Shown piece after piece: positions 24,879-33,307 of a stretch of DNA of 51,452 nt. The position numbers and the translations under genes are program-made. The stretch lies in the NCBI GenBank assembly GCA_016926755.1, contig JAFGNZ010000011.1, forward strand, positions 1 to 51,452, in the 5' to 3' direction. How positions within the stretch are numbered: the stretch's first letter is position 1; each line of letters opens with the position of its first letter. The stretch comes from Myxococcaceae bacterium (GTDB lineage Bacteria > Myxococcota > Myxococcia > Myxococcales > Myxococcaceae). Below the pieces are notes generated by a model. That model saw nothing but the letters and a program-made list of their open reading frames with translations. It was not told where the DNA came from and searched no databases.

Positions 24879-27104
24879 CTACAACAGGAAGGGGATGGGG
24901 TTGAGCTGTGGCTCGGGCAGCGGGGCCGGGAGCCAGCCCAGCTTCACGGGCACATCGTAGAGGCGGCCCGGCGCCAGGCGCGGCCAGAAGTGGCGCAGGC
25001 CCGGCACGGTCACCTTCACCACGTTCAGCCCCACGTCCGGCCGGGTCAGATCCAGCACCAGCGTCTCCAGCCCCACGCGCGCGGCCTTCGCCACGCACGC
25101 GCGCACGTCCTCGCGGATGTCCACCATGGGGGGCGCGGCGTAGTCGGCGATCGTCCTCAGGGGCACCGTCTCGTCGGGGTGGAGGAAGGACGGATCCTCC
25201 ATCTCGTTGCCGTGCCAGGGGGAGCGGTACTTGTCGCTCGGCTCGAAGAGCTGGTTGAACTCGGTGAGCGCCCGCTGGAGCGCGATGCGCGCGTCGAGGT
25301 GGGCACCAAAGCCCAGGCAGTACTGCTCCGTACGGGAGGAGCGCCCCAGCGCGATGAAGGTGGGGATCTCCAAGTCATTCGTGAGATCCAGCGCCCACAC
25401 GCGCCAGTGCTGGGCGCGGTAGTGCTCCAGCAGGGCGTGGAAGTAGGGATCCTGGAAGCTGCTCAGGTCCACCCCGGGCCGGCGCAGGCGGTTGTACCAC
25501 CAGATGGCCGCGGCATCCCGCTCCGCCAGCTCGAGGAAGCCCTGGAGGATGGCCTCCTCCAGACAGTTGCCGGCCGCCTGGCCATTGGAGTCGCACGGGA
25601 GGGAGAGGGCCTCGGCCAGGGTGGGGTAGCGCGCGTAGCAGTACGAGGTCGGCAGGTACCGGCGACGCTCGTGCGTGAGGGACCAGACCGGCGTCCAGTC
25701 CCGCTCCACGTGCTCGTCGAAGGGCAGCGGGATGAACGCGCGCTGGTGTTTGTGCCGGGTGTTGAAGGACTCGCGCGCGCGGTACTGCGCCTCGCTGACG
25801 AGCAGCAGGTGGCGCGGATTGAAGGCCTCCTCTCCCAGCTCCGCCAGGCGCGCGCGGTGGCGGGGCTCGTCCCCCTGGAACAGCGCGCTCCAGCGCTCGA
25901 TGCCCTCGCCCAGCGCGCTCGCGCGAGATTGGGCCGGGGTGCGACCCTTGCCGAGGCTCAGCGCGTGGAAGTCGACGAAGGGGGGCGCCTCGCCATGGAC
26001 CGGACAGAAGTACGAGGCGACGAAGGTAGGCCGCAGCGGGTGGGTCCGCGCCTCGAGGGGCCCCAGCGTGCTGAGGGCGCCCGTGATGGGGCTGATCTGA
26101 TGCTGGAGGCGCGCGAAGGTCTCCTCGGGAGACACGCTGCGGAAGCCATTGTCCTCGGTGTAGCCGCGGGGCCGGGGCTCCAGCACCACGGGGCGGGCGG
26201 CGCGGGCCTTCAGCAGCTCCGGATCGCCGCAGGCGGGGCATTGGGGACGCCGCACCACGGCGTGCTCGGTGAGCTGGAAGCGCGGCAGCTCCAGCGCCAG
26301 CAGGGAGTGTCCCAGGGCGCCCTGCTTATTGGAGGCGATCCAGCGCGCCAGGCCGAGCGCGGCCAGGTGGAGGCCCGCCTGGAGGCTCGCGGGCAGCTCC
26401 GCCCGAGGAGGGGAGAGGGGGCCCTGGGCGCTCCTGCGCTCGAGCAGGAAGGCCTCCACGGGACGGCTCCTCTGCAGGCGGTGCGCGAGGCAGCTCCAGC
26501 ACGGCCCCTCGCCGGGACGGAACACCGGCCCCATCCAGGGCGTTGCGCCCGTGGGCTTCATGAGGAACCAGGGCTCGCGCCGCTCCAGCGCCCGCTGGTT
26601 GAACGCCTCCAGCTCCGGCGACAGGTAGTCGCGGGCGAGGACGATCATGAAGGGCGCCCCCTCTCGCACGGTGATGCCCGCGCCGCGCAGGGCTTCGACG
26701 AGCGGCGCCGGCTCCAGCCCGTCCAGCGCGTGCACGGCCACGGGCGTCGCCGCGAGCCTCGCGGCCGCCTCCGCCGGAGCCACGCCCTGCGCCTGCCAGA
26801 AGGCCGCGCTCTCCGGTGGCAGCGCCGGCGATGCCTCCACGAGGTAGCCGCCCTTCTCCAGGAGCGAGAGCGTGTAGAGCACCTCCGGCTCCGTGACCTG
26901 GCCCGCCAGCGCGCTGATCAGCTCGCTGACGGAGCGGCGACCATCCAGCTGTGTCGCAACGAGTATCTGGACCTTCCCGGTGAGCATGAATTGCTCCCGC
27001 TCACCGAGGAGGAAGGCCCGCCCCGAGTCAAGGACCTCCAGGCGGAGGTGAGGCTTGAACTGCATGACACGGTCGAAGAGATCACTCATGGCGTTCACGC
27101 CCAT
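24879..27104 (-). CDS. TOMM fused cyclodehydratase (leader-binding/ocin-ThiF-like plus YcaO)
   Basis: 741 residues. The N-terminal 90 form a leader-recognition-like domain; a partner-protein part with two Cys pairs (CWSC 202-205, CPAC 289-292, probable zinc site) continues to about residue 305. The rest is a YcaO domain with all three ATP-binding motifs: SALGEGIER (S-x3-E-x2-ER, 396-404), QGFLELAER (Q-x3-E-x2-ER) and RALTE (R-x3-E). The end, PEPQLNPIPFLL, is the proline-rich tail typical of azoline-forming YcaO enzymes. It would cyclise Cys/Ser/Thr of the precursor using ATP. It starts at 27104 (or ATG 27089), divergent from the precursor gene 255 bases away. Confidence 0.95.
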   Translation of the reverse strand: MGVNAMSDLFDRVMQFKPHLRLEVLDSGRAFLLGEREQFMLTGKVQILVATQLDGRRSVSELISALAGQVTEPEVLYTLSLLEKGGYLVEASPALPPESAAFWQAQGVAPAEAAARLAATPVAVHALDGLEPAPLVEALRGAGITVREGAPFMIVLARDYLSPELEAFNQRALERREPWFLMKPTGATPWMGPVFRPGEGPCWSCLAHRLQRSRPVEAFLLERRSAQGPLSPPRAELPASLQAGLHLAALGLARWIASNKQGALGHSLLALELPRFQLTEHAVVRRPQCPACGDPELLKARAARPVVLEPRPRGYTEDNGFRSVSPEETFARLQHQISPITGALSTLGPLEARTHPLRPTFVASYFCPVHGEAPPFVDFHALSLGKGRTPAQSRASALGEGIERWSALFQGDEPRHRARLAELGEEAFNPRHLLLVSEAQYRARESFNTRHKHQRAFIPLPFDEHVERDWTPVWSLTHERRRYLPTSYCYARYPTLAEALSLPCDSNGQAAGNCLEEAILQGFLELAERDAAAIWWYNRLRRPGVDLSSFQDPYFHALLEHYRAQHWRVWALDLTNDLEIPTFIALGRSSRTEQYCLGFGAHLDARIALQRALTEFNQLFEPSDKYRSPWHGNEMEDPSFLHPDETVPLRTIADYAAPPMVDIREDVRACVAKAARVGLETLVLDLTRPDVGLNVVKVTVPGLRHFWPRLAPGRLYDVPVKLGWLPAPLPEPQLNPIPFLL

Positions 27105-27359
27105 GATTCTAGCGCTTGCAAGCTTTTAGCTCCCAGGGTCGCAAAAAACCCCCTCTGGGTAGGCCTGGACCGGAGGGCTCCCGAGCGCTGCAGGGAAGTG
27201 TGAATATGCGACAATATGCAATGAATGGCGGAATTCGCGGAAAGTGAGAAGTATTTGACAAGGGGAGAGGGATTGATTTGGCACGAAGGGTCCATGTTAG
27301 GATTAGCATTGCTGACCGAGCAGTTCAGACACCGACGTGGCCAGCAGGAGGAAGCAATC
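27105..27359. promoter_or_regulatory. Divergent control region between cyclodehydratase and precursor genes
   Basis: This 255-base, comparatively AT-rich stretch must hold promoters for both directions. Direct repeats AATATGC at 27203-27209 and 27213-27219 are exactly one helical turn apart, as in operators. TTGACA lies at 27255-27260 without a clear -10, and TTGGCACG at 27278-27285 matches the -24 half of a sigma-54 promoter but the -12 half (GTCCA) is poor. A CCCAG/CTGGG pairing with an A6 run lies at about 27140-27165. Confidence 0.5.
27203..27219 (+). repeat. Two AATATGC direct repeats, 10-base period
   Basis: AATATGC at 27203-27209 is repeated at 27213-27219, with the wider pattern GAATATGCGA then CAATATGCAA. 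The one-turn spacing in a divergent promoter region suggests a protein-binding site. Confidence 0.55.
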
Positions 27360-27701
27360 GTGATCACTACCAACACGGCCTCGAACCCCATCCAGCAGTT
27401 TGGAAGAATCTGGCCACAGTGTGTCGCGCGCGCGTGGCAGGACGCGGAGTTCCGCGAGGCGCTGAAGCGGGATCCCGCGGGCACGCTCCAGGAGTCCTAC
27501 CAGTTCGCCTTCCCCATGGGCGTCAGGCTCGAGATCGTCGAGGGTGAGGCGGTGCAGCAGAGCGCGTCGGCGGACACCCTCCGGATGGTCATCCCTCCGG
27601 CGCCGGCGGTGGACATGCGTGAGGTGGCGCTCACGAGCGCCGACCAGGAGATGGAGGTGGAGGCGCGCTTCACCGTCCCCCACCTGTCGTTCTCGTGCTG
27701 A
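27360..27701 (+). CDS. NHLP-type TOMM precursor peptide
   Basis: 113 residues from GTG 27360, chosen because AGGAGG lies 8 bases upstream; a longer in-frame start at 27225 would run through the promoter region. Residues 16-85 match the nitrile-hydratase-like leader (NHLP) pattern: ARAWQDAEFREALKRDPAG, then FPMGVRLEIVEGEA and LRMVIPPAPAVD. The tail after the leader contains Thr and Ser and ends TVPHLSFSC, so Thr105, Ser110, Ser112 and Cys113 are the likely substrates for azoline formation. No Gly-Gly or Ala-Gly cleavage site is visible. It is divergent from the cyclodehydratase and upstream of the dehydrogenase gene. Confidence 0.85.
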   Translation: MITTNTASNPIQQFGRIWPQCVARAWQDAEFREALKRDPAGTLQESYQFAFPMGVRLEIVEGEAVQQSASADTLRMVIPPAPAVDMREVALTSADQEMEVEARFTVPHLSFSC

Positions 27702-27706
27702 GCTGA

Positions 27707-27725
27707 CGCGGCCTGATTGGCCGCG
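27707..27725 (+). terminator. Hairpin just after the precursor gene
   Basis: CGCGGCC (27707-27713), loop TGATT and GGCCGCG (27719-27725) form a perfect 7-base stem starting 6 bases after the precursor stop codon. It lacks a T-tract. It may be an attenuating or RNA-stabilising stem between precursor and enzyme genes. Confidence 0.45.
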
Positions 27726-27745
27726 GAGCCGCGCGCGGCGCAGAG

Positions 27746-27776
27746 CGTCTCCCGGGTAGAGAAGGCTCGGGAGACG
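27746..27776 (+). terminator. Second hairpin between precursor and dehydrogenase genes
   Basis: CGTCTCCCG (27746-27754) pairs perfectly with CGGGAGACG (27768-27776) around a 13-base loop. No T-run follows. Together with the stem at 27707-27725 it could lower read-through into the enzyme gene or protect the precursor mRNA. Confidence 0.45.
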
Positions 27777-27808
27777 TGCTCCGACCGGTGCCGCGGCCGG
27801 AGACACTG

Positions 27809-29254
27809 ATGAGCACGCGCGAGACGCTCTCCCTGGTGCGGGGTGTCACCCTGGCTCCCGCAGCGGAGGGGCGGCGCGCGTTGGCGGGTCGCATCCGGCT
27901 GATGCTGCCTCCCACCTCGCCGGGGGTTGGCGCCGCGCTCGATGCCCTGGGCGCAGGCGGGCACAGCCTCGAGGAGCTGAGCGAGCTGGCCGGGCGCGAT
28001 GGACTGACCCACGCCGCCATCTTCCAGAGCCTGCTGGGGGCCCTGCGCGCGCACGGAGCCCTGGCGCGGCTGCTTCACCTCGAAGGTGTCGCCATCGCGG
28101 CGCTCTCGCCGGAGGGGAGTTCTCTGGCCAGGGGCTCGCCGCGCGCGAGCACGCGCTACCAGCTCTCCCGGTTCGCCTTCACCCGAGTGGCGGACGGGGG
28201 CACGCTGCTGGAGGTCCCCCTCTCGAAGCCGAGCGTGTGGATGCCGACCTGGCACGGGCCGGCGCTCCTGGGGGCGCTCGCCACGCCGAGGCTCCCCGCG
28301 GAGCTCGGAGCGGCGGTGCCAGGGATTCCCGAGGACGCCGCGGTGGCCTTCCTGGGCATGCTGCAGGAGGCGGGCGCCCTGGCCGAGGTCGATCCCGAAG
28401 GCGTCGCCGTCGAGCCCGAGGCGCTCACCACCTGGGAGTTCCACGACCTGCTGTTTCATGGGTGGACGCGCTGGGGGCGGCAGGAGCGCGGCTATGGGGG
28501 CGCCACCTTCCGGTTTCGGGATCGGCTCCCGGAGCCAGCAAAGAAGCCGGCACCTCCGGGCTCGGCGATCGCCCTGGCAGTCCCCGACCTGGCGCGAGCG
28601 GAGCGGAGCGATCCGCCGCTCACGGCCGTGTTGGAGCGCCGCCGGTCGGTTCGCGCGCACGGCTCGCGGCCGCTGACGCGCGACGAGCTGGGCGAGCTGC
28701 TCTACCGCGCCGTGGGACTGCGGCGCGCGGCGCTGGAGAGGCGGGGGGAGACGGAGGCGCGCCCCTATCCGTCGGGCGGGGCGATCTACGAGACCGCGGT
28801 GTATGTCATCGCCCACCGGTGCGAGGGGCTGGAGACAGGGCTCTACTCCTACCGGCCCGAAGATCACTCGCTCTATCACGTGGCGCCGCGCTCGCCGGAG
28901 CTGGAGGGCCTGCTGAAGCTCGCCGCGGCCGGGGCGATGATCTCCGAGCCTCCGCAGGTGCTGCTCGTGCTGACCGCCCGCTTCGCGCGCATGGCCTGGA
29001 AGTACGAGACCGTCGCCTACACGAACATGCTCAAGCACGTGGGGGTGATCTTCCAGACGCTGTACCTGGTGGCCACCGCGATGGGGCTGGCCCCTTGCGC
29101 GCTGGGAGGCGGCGGCGCGGATCTGTTCGCGCGCGCCGCGGGGTTGGATCCGCTCGTGGAGGGCTCCGTGGGCGAGTTCATCCTGGGGACGCGGCCGGAG
29201 CCGGCGGCGCCTGAACGTCAAGGGGAGGCGCCAGCCGCGGCGAAGGGATCCTGA
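27809..29254 (+). CDS. SagB-type FMN dehydrogenase (TOMM azoline oxidase)
   Basis: 481 residues from ATG 27809, with GGAG upstream; an in-frame GTG at 27776 lies in a hairpin and is less likely. Residues 1-220 resemble the N-terminal extension of SagB-like proteins; the nitroreductase fold starts near 270 (ERRRSVRAHGSRPLTRDEL), with PYPSGGAIYETAVYVIA and KYETVAYTNMLKHVGV then TAMGLAPCALGGG for FMN binding. The expected reaction is FMN-dependent oxidation of azolines to azoles. The 3' end overlaps the convergent radical SAM gene by 37 bases. Confidence 0.92.
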   Translation: MSTRETLSLVRGVTLAPAAEGRRALAGRIRLMLPPTSPGVGAALDALGAGGHSLEELSELAGRDGLTHAAIFQSLLGALRAHGALARLLHLEGVAIAALSPEGSSLARGSPRASTRYQLSRFAFTRVADGGTLLEVPLSKPSVWMPTWHGPALLGALATPRLPAELGAAVPGIPEDAAVAFLGMLQEAGALAEVDPEGVAVEPEALTTWEFHDLLFHGWTRWGRQERGYGGATFRFRDRLPEPAKKPAPPGSAIALAVPDLARAERSDPPLTAVLERRRSVRAHGSRPLTRDELGELLYRAVGLRRAALERRGETEARPYPSGGAIYETAVYVIAHRCEGLETGLYSYRPEDHSLYHVAPRSPELEGLLKLAAAGAMISEPPQVLLVLTARFARMAWKYETVAYTNMLKHVGVIFQTLYLVATAMGLAPCALGGGGADLFARAAGLDPLVEGSVGEFILGTRPEPAAPERQGEAPAAAKGS

Positions 29255-31143
29255 GTCACGGTGATGGGCAGGCCCAGATAGGACTTGCCGTCGGTGATCA
29301 GCAGCCTGGCCGTGATGAGCCTCGCCAGCACGGACTCCAGGGAGTCCCAGCCCCTGGCCTCGGGCTCCTGCGCCGGGTAGCGCGCCTTCAGCGCGTCGAA
29401 GGTGCTCACCGCATCGCACTCCAGCAGGGCCCAGCGCTCCGCTCCCTTCAGGAGCACCTCGGGGGCGGGGGCGACCTTTCGGCGGTCGAGGATCCGCAGG
29501 TGCTCCTGCTGGTCCAGCGCGTACAGGCCGGAGGTGGCGTGCTCCGCCACCCATGCCGCGATGCGCTCGGACACCGGGCGCGCATAGGCCCAGACATCCC
29601 GGTCATCCTCGTGCTGGTAGGTGAAGAAGTAGGCGATGTTCCGCAGCGCCTCCTCCGGCAAGTCATAGAGGAAGGAGTAGGCGGGGGCGGGCCGCACGTC
29701 CTTGAGCCCGTGCGCCTTGGCTTCGTGGAAGTTGGGAGAGAAGCGCTCCAGGTGGATGGTGCCCCCCCGATCGGGCGGCGTCAGGTGGGTCAGCAGCGGG
29801 AACAGCTCCGCCATCCGTGCGTACTCCGCGGGATCCTCTCGGGGGAAGCCCCAGAGCACGTTCCAGAGCGGCGTGATGCCGAACTCCTTGCACCACTTCA
29901 GGAGCTGGAGGTTGTGCATGGCGCTCACGCCCTTGCGCATGAGGCGCAGGACTTGATCGCTCAGGCTCTCGATGCCGGGCTGGATCTGGAGCACACGGGC
30001 GGCCTTCAGCAGGCGGACCTGCTCTCGGGTCAGGTTGGATTTGACCTCGTAGAACAGATCCACCGGGTTGGAGCGCGCGCCGAGCTCCTGGATGAAGGTC
30101 TTGAAGTACTTCATGTCCATGATGTTGTCGACCGCGGCCACCTGCTGGATCCCCGGGTGGGCCTGGACGAGCGCGGTGAACTCGGAGAGGGCGCGCTGCG
30201 GCGACTTGCTCCGGTACGCCATGGACGCGCCGTTGAGCCCGCAGAACGTGCAGTGCTGCTTCTGGCCCCACCAGCAGCCCCGAGACGTCTCGAAGGGCAG
30301 GTAGGGGCGCAGCGGCGTGTCCAACTGGAGCGCCTCCCACTGGGTGAAGTAGTCCGAGTAGTCTGGCACTGGCAGGCGGTCCAGCTCGCGGAGCATCGTC
30401 CCTCCCAGGTCCGGGAAGGGAGCTCCTCCTGACAGGTGTTCCCGGGCCAGCACGCCCGTCAGCGCCCCCAGCCGCTCTCCGCGCAGCAGGCGCTGGACCA
30501 CCGGTGGGAAGCGCTGCTCCGACTCGCCGGAGAAGACGATGTCGATGAAGGGAAAGCGCTGGAACAGCTCGCGCCCCATGGGGCCCTCGAGGTTCGCGCC
30601 GCCGAAGATCGTGACGAGCTCCGGGCGCCGCCGCTTGAGCCGCTGCGCGACGGCGAGCGCCGCCACGTTCTGCTGGAAGACGCTCGAGAAGCCCACCACG
30701 CTCGCGCCGGTGCGAAGGATGTTCTCGACGCACTCCTCCACGAAGGCGGAGGCGCTCATGCGCGTCATGAGCAGCTCGGCGACGAAGCCCTCCAGCTCCT
30801 GCCAGGACAGGCCCTGATCGGGGCGAGGCCTGCGAAGGACCTGGGAGATGTACTCGGCGGCGTTGTCTGGTTTCTGCTCGAACAGCGCCTGCGAGAAGAG
30901 CCAGTCACCCGCGAAGTCCGTCACCAGCGGGTAGCCCTGGTTGATGCGGTTGTAGAGGTCCGCCCCTGTCAGCTTCGCGAAGCGGAGGTGGAAGTAGAGG
31001 ATCTGGCTCGGGATTCCCTCGGCCCGCAGGGAGCCTTGCAGCAGGCTCAGCCCCAGCGAGGGGCTCAGCAGCGGACCAAACGGCATGTTCACCAGCACCA
31101 CGGGGAGCTGCTGATCGCTGGCCGCCTGGACCTCGTGGCTCAT
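29218..31143 (-). CDS. RiPP maturation radical SAM protein (cobalamin-binding-like N-terminus)
   Basis: 641 residues. The N-terminal 225 form a B12-binding-like Rossmann part (VVGFSSVFQQNVAALAVAQR, VTIFGGANLEGPMG, VFSGESEQRF) without the classic DxHxxG loop. The radical SAM core has cluster cysteines C290, C298 and C301 in CX7CX2C spacing (SRGCWWGQKQHCTFCGLNG), which is the spacing of the RiPP maturation radical SAM protein 1 family rather than the canonical CX3CX2C. Family members perform C-methylation or other backbone/side-chain changes on peptides. It is convergent with the SagB gene. Confidence 0.92.
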   Translation of the reverse strand: MSHEVQAASDQQLPVVLVNMPFGPLLSPSLGLSLLQGSLRAEGIPSQILYFHLRFAKLTGADLYNRINQGYPLVTDFAGDWLFSQALFEQKPDNAAEYISQVLRRPRPDQGLSWQELEGFVAELLMTRMSASAFVEECVENILRTGASVVGFSSVFQQNVAALAVAQRLKRRRPELVTIFGGANLEGPMGRELFQRFPFIDIVFSGESEQRFPPVVQRLLRGERLGALTGVLAREHLSGGAPFPDLGGTMLRELDRLPVPDYSDYFTQWEALQLDTPLRPYLPFETSRGCWWGQKQHCTFCGLNGASMAYRSKSPQRALSEFTALVQAHPGIQQVAAVDNIMDMKYFKTFIQELGARSNPVDLFYEVKSNLTREQVRLLKAARVLQIQPGIESLSDQVLRLMRKGVSAMHNLQLLKWCKEFGITPLWNVLWGFPREDPAEYARMAELFPLLTHLTPPDRGGTIHLERFSPNFHEAKAHGLKDVRPAPAYSFLYDLPEEALRNIAYFFTYQHEDDRDVWAYARPVSERIAAWVAEHATSGLYALDQQEHLRILDRRKVAPAPEVLLKGAERWALLECDAVSTFDALKARYPAQEPEARGWDSLESVLARLITARLLITDGKSYLGLPITVTQDPFAAAGASP

Positions 31144-31224
31144 GGCGCCAGATTATACAGCGCCGCCCCGTGGGCACGAATGGGCCGGCACGGCGAGGCG
31201 CTACGCCCCAAGGTGTGACTTGAC

Positions 31225-31977
31225 TCAGGGAATGAGGCCTCGGGCGCGCATCACCGCCTCCACCCGGGCCACGTCCTCGGGCACGTCCACCGCCACCGTG
31301 CTCCAGTGGACCTTGCCACAGCGGATGCGCAGGCCGTGCTCCAGCGCTCGGAGCTGCTCCAGCTTCTCCGCCTCCTCCAGGGGCGTGGGCGGCAGCGCGG
31401 CCAGCTTCAGCAGCGCCTCGTGCCGGTAGCCGTACAGCCCGAGGTGCGCCCAGCGCTGGACGCTCCCCTCGTGCCCCGCCTCCCGGATGAAGGGCAGCGC
31501 GGCGCGGCTGAAGTAGAGCGCGTCCCCGTTCACCGCGAGTACGGCCTTCACCACGTTGGGGTTGGGCACCTCCGCCGCCTCCAGCGGCCGCACCAGCGTC
31601 CCCATCCGCACCTCCGGATCCCGGAACAGCCCCGCCAGCACCTTGAGCGCCTCCGGATCCAGCAGCGGCTCGTCACCCTGGACGTTCACCCACACGTCCA
31701 CGCCCGCGCGGCCCCGCGCCACCTCCGCCACCCGGTCCGTCCCCGTGGGGCAGGTGGGGCTCGTCATCACCACCGCGCCCCCGAAGCGCGCCACCGCCTC
31801 CTGGATGCGGGGGTCGTCCGTGGCCACCAGCACCTCGTCGAAGGCGCGGGACTCCTGGCAGCGGCGCCACACGTGCTCCACCATGGCAGTGCCCGCGATG
31901 AGGGCGAGCGGCTTGCCAGGGAAGCGCGTGCTGGCATGGCGGGCGGGGATGACGGCGACGATCCGGGGAGAGGCCAT
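31225..31977 (-). CDS. kdsB: 3-deoxy-manno-octulosonate cytidylyltransferase
   Basis: Activates Kdo as CMP-Kdo for lipopolysaccharide; cytoplasmic. 250 residues from ATG 31977 (MASPRIVAVIPARHASTRFP), the start matching family length; an upstream in-frame ATG adds 19 residues of poor fit. The nucleotide-binding motif IPARHASTRFPGKPL, VNVQGDEPLLDP and the LGLYGYRHEALLK segment are diagnostic. The gene is divergent from wecB, whose start is 94 bases away. Confidence 0.96.
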   Translation of the reverse strand: MASPRIVAVIPARHASTRFPGKPLALIAGTAMVEHVWRRCQESRAFDEVLVATDDPRIQEAVARFGGAVVMTSPTCPTGTDRVAEVARGRAGVDVWVNVQGDEPLLDPEALKVLAGLFRDPEVRMGTLVRPLEAAEVPNPNVVKAVLAVNGDALYFSRAALPFIREAGHEGSVQRWAHLGLYGYRHEALLKLAALPPTPLEEAEKLEQLRALEHGLRIRCGKVHWSTVAVDVPEDVARVEAVMRARGLIP

Positions 31978-32071
31978 GGCCGGCCCGTCTATCAGATTCA
32001 GGACGGCTCGCCCGCTCCGGAGTGCCCCGGACACTGGTCACTGGACAGGCCGTGCCTAGCTTGCCGAGGCC

Positions 32072-33202
32072 ATGAAGAAGGTCCTCCACATCGTCGGCGC
32101 GCGCCCCAACTTCATGAAGGCCGCGCCCATCCACAAGGCCATCGCCGAGCGCGGCCGGCTCGCCCAGGTCCTCGTCCACACCGGCCAGCACTATGACGTG
32201 AAGATGAGCGACGTCTTCTTCACGGATCTCGGGATGCCCGCGCCGGATGTCTGCCTGGGCATCGGCTCGGGCAGCCACGCGGAGCAGACCGCCCGCACCC
32301 TGATCGAGCTGGAGAAGGTCTTCCTGCGCGAGAAGCCGGACCTCGTCTCCGTGGTGGGGGACGTCAACAGCACGCTGGCGGGCGCGCTGGTGGCCTCGAA
32401 GCTGGGCATCCGGATCTCCCACGTGGAGGCGGGCCTGCGCAGCTTCGACAACCGCATGCCGGAGGAGATCAACCGCATCGTCACCGATCGGATCGCGGAC
32501 CTGCTGCTCACGCCGTCGCCCGACGCGGACGCCAACCTCCTCAAGGAGGGCGCGGATCCGTCACGCATCCACCTGGTGGGCAACGTGATGATCGACACGC
32601 TGCTGGCCTCCAAGGCGCGCGCCGAGGAGCTCTCCACGCTCGCCGACCTGGGGCTCGCCCCGGGCCAGTACGCGGTGGGCACGCTGCACCGGGCCTCCAA
32701 CGTGGATGATCCGAAGGTGCTGGGCGGGCTGCTGTCCGCGCTCGCCCACGTCGCCACGCGCCTGCCCATCATCTTCCCGGTGCACCCGCGCACGCGGAAG
32801 ATGCTCGCGGATCAGGGGCTGAGCGGCATGCTGGAGCGCTCCCCGGGGCTGCGCCTCGTGGAGCCCATGGGCTACCTGGAGTTCCTCGCGCTCACCTCGC
32901 AGGCCCGGCTCATCCTCACCGACTCGGGCGGGCTGCAGGAGGAGTCCACCGCGCTGGGCGTGGCGTGCCTCACCCTGCGCGAGAACACCGAGCGCCCCAT
33001 CACCGTGGAGCAGGGCACCAACCTCGTCGTCGGCACTGACCCGGCGCGCATCCGCGAGGAGGCGGACCGCGTCCTCGATGGGCACGGCAAGAAGGGCCGC
33101 GTGCCGGAGCTGTGGGATGGGCGCTCGGCCGAGCGCATCGCCGCGCTGTACGAGCGCGTGCTCGGCGCCGGCTCCGGAGCGCTGCGCGCCTCCGCGTGGT
33201 GA
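32072..33202 (+). CDS. wecB: UDP-N-acetylglucosamine 2-epimerase (non-hydrolysing)
   Basis: Interconverts UDP-GlcNAc and UDP-ManNAc for surface polysaccharides. 376 residues, the normal length. Family segments are IVGARPNFMKAAPIHKA, VHTGQHYDVKMSD, VVGDVNSTLAGALVASK, HVEAGLRSFDNRMPEEINR and ILTDSGGLQEE. It stands alone on the plus strand, with kdsB divergent upstream and a pseudouridine synthase gene 105 bases downstream on the same strand. No unusual features were seen. Confidence 0.96.
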   Translation: MKKVLHIVGARPNFMKAAPIHKAIAERGRLAQVLVHTGQHYDVKMSDVFFTDLGMPAPDVCLGIGSGSHAEQTARTLIELEKVFLREKPDLVSVVGDVNSTLAGALVASKLGIRISHVEAGLRSFDNRMPEEINRIVTDRIADLLLTPSPDADANLLKEGADPSRIHLVGNVMIDTLLASKARAEELSTLADLGLAPGQYAVGTLHRASNVDDPKVLGGLLSALAHVATRLPIIFPVHPRTRKMLADQGLSGMLERSPGLRLVEPMGYLEFLALTSQARLILTDSGGLQEESTALGVACLTLRENTERPITVEQGTNLVVGTDPARIREEADRVLDGHGKKGRVPELWDGRSAERIAALYERVLGAGSGALRASAW

Positions 33203-33307
33203 TTCACGTGGGATGAGGCGCAGGCTGCTGGCTCGCTCGGCGGGTGGGGAGGGCCCCATCGTTCTGCGCGGACCGTTCTCCTCGTGTTAGGAGGAATGTC
33301 CGGTGGA

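Noticed and set aside
23793..27203. 1136-codon plus-strand frame opposite amidohydrolase and cyclodehydratase
   Set aside because: No domains, Arg/Gln/His-rich; the minus strand carries intact YcaO motifs.
27225..27359. Upstream extension of the precursor reading frame
   Set aside because: It runs through the likely promoter and repeats; the GTG at 27360 has a clear AGGAGG and fits the leader family length.
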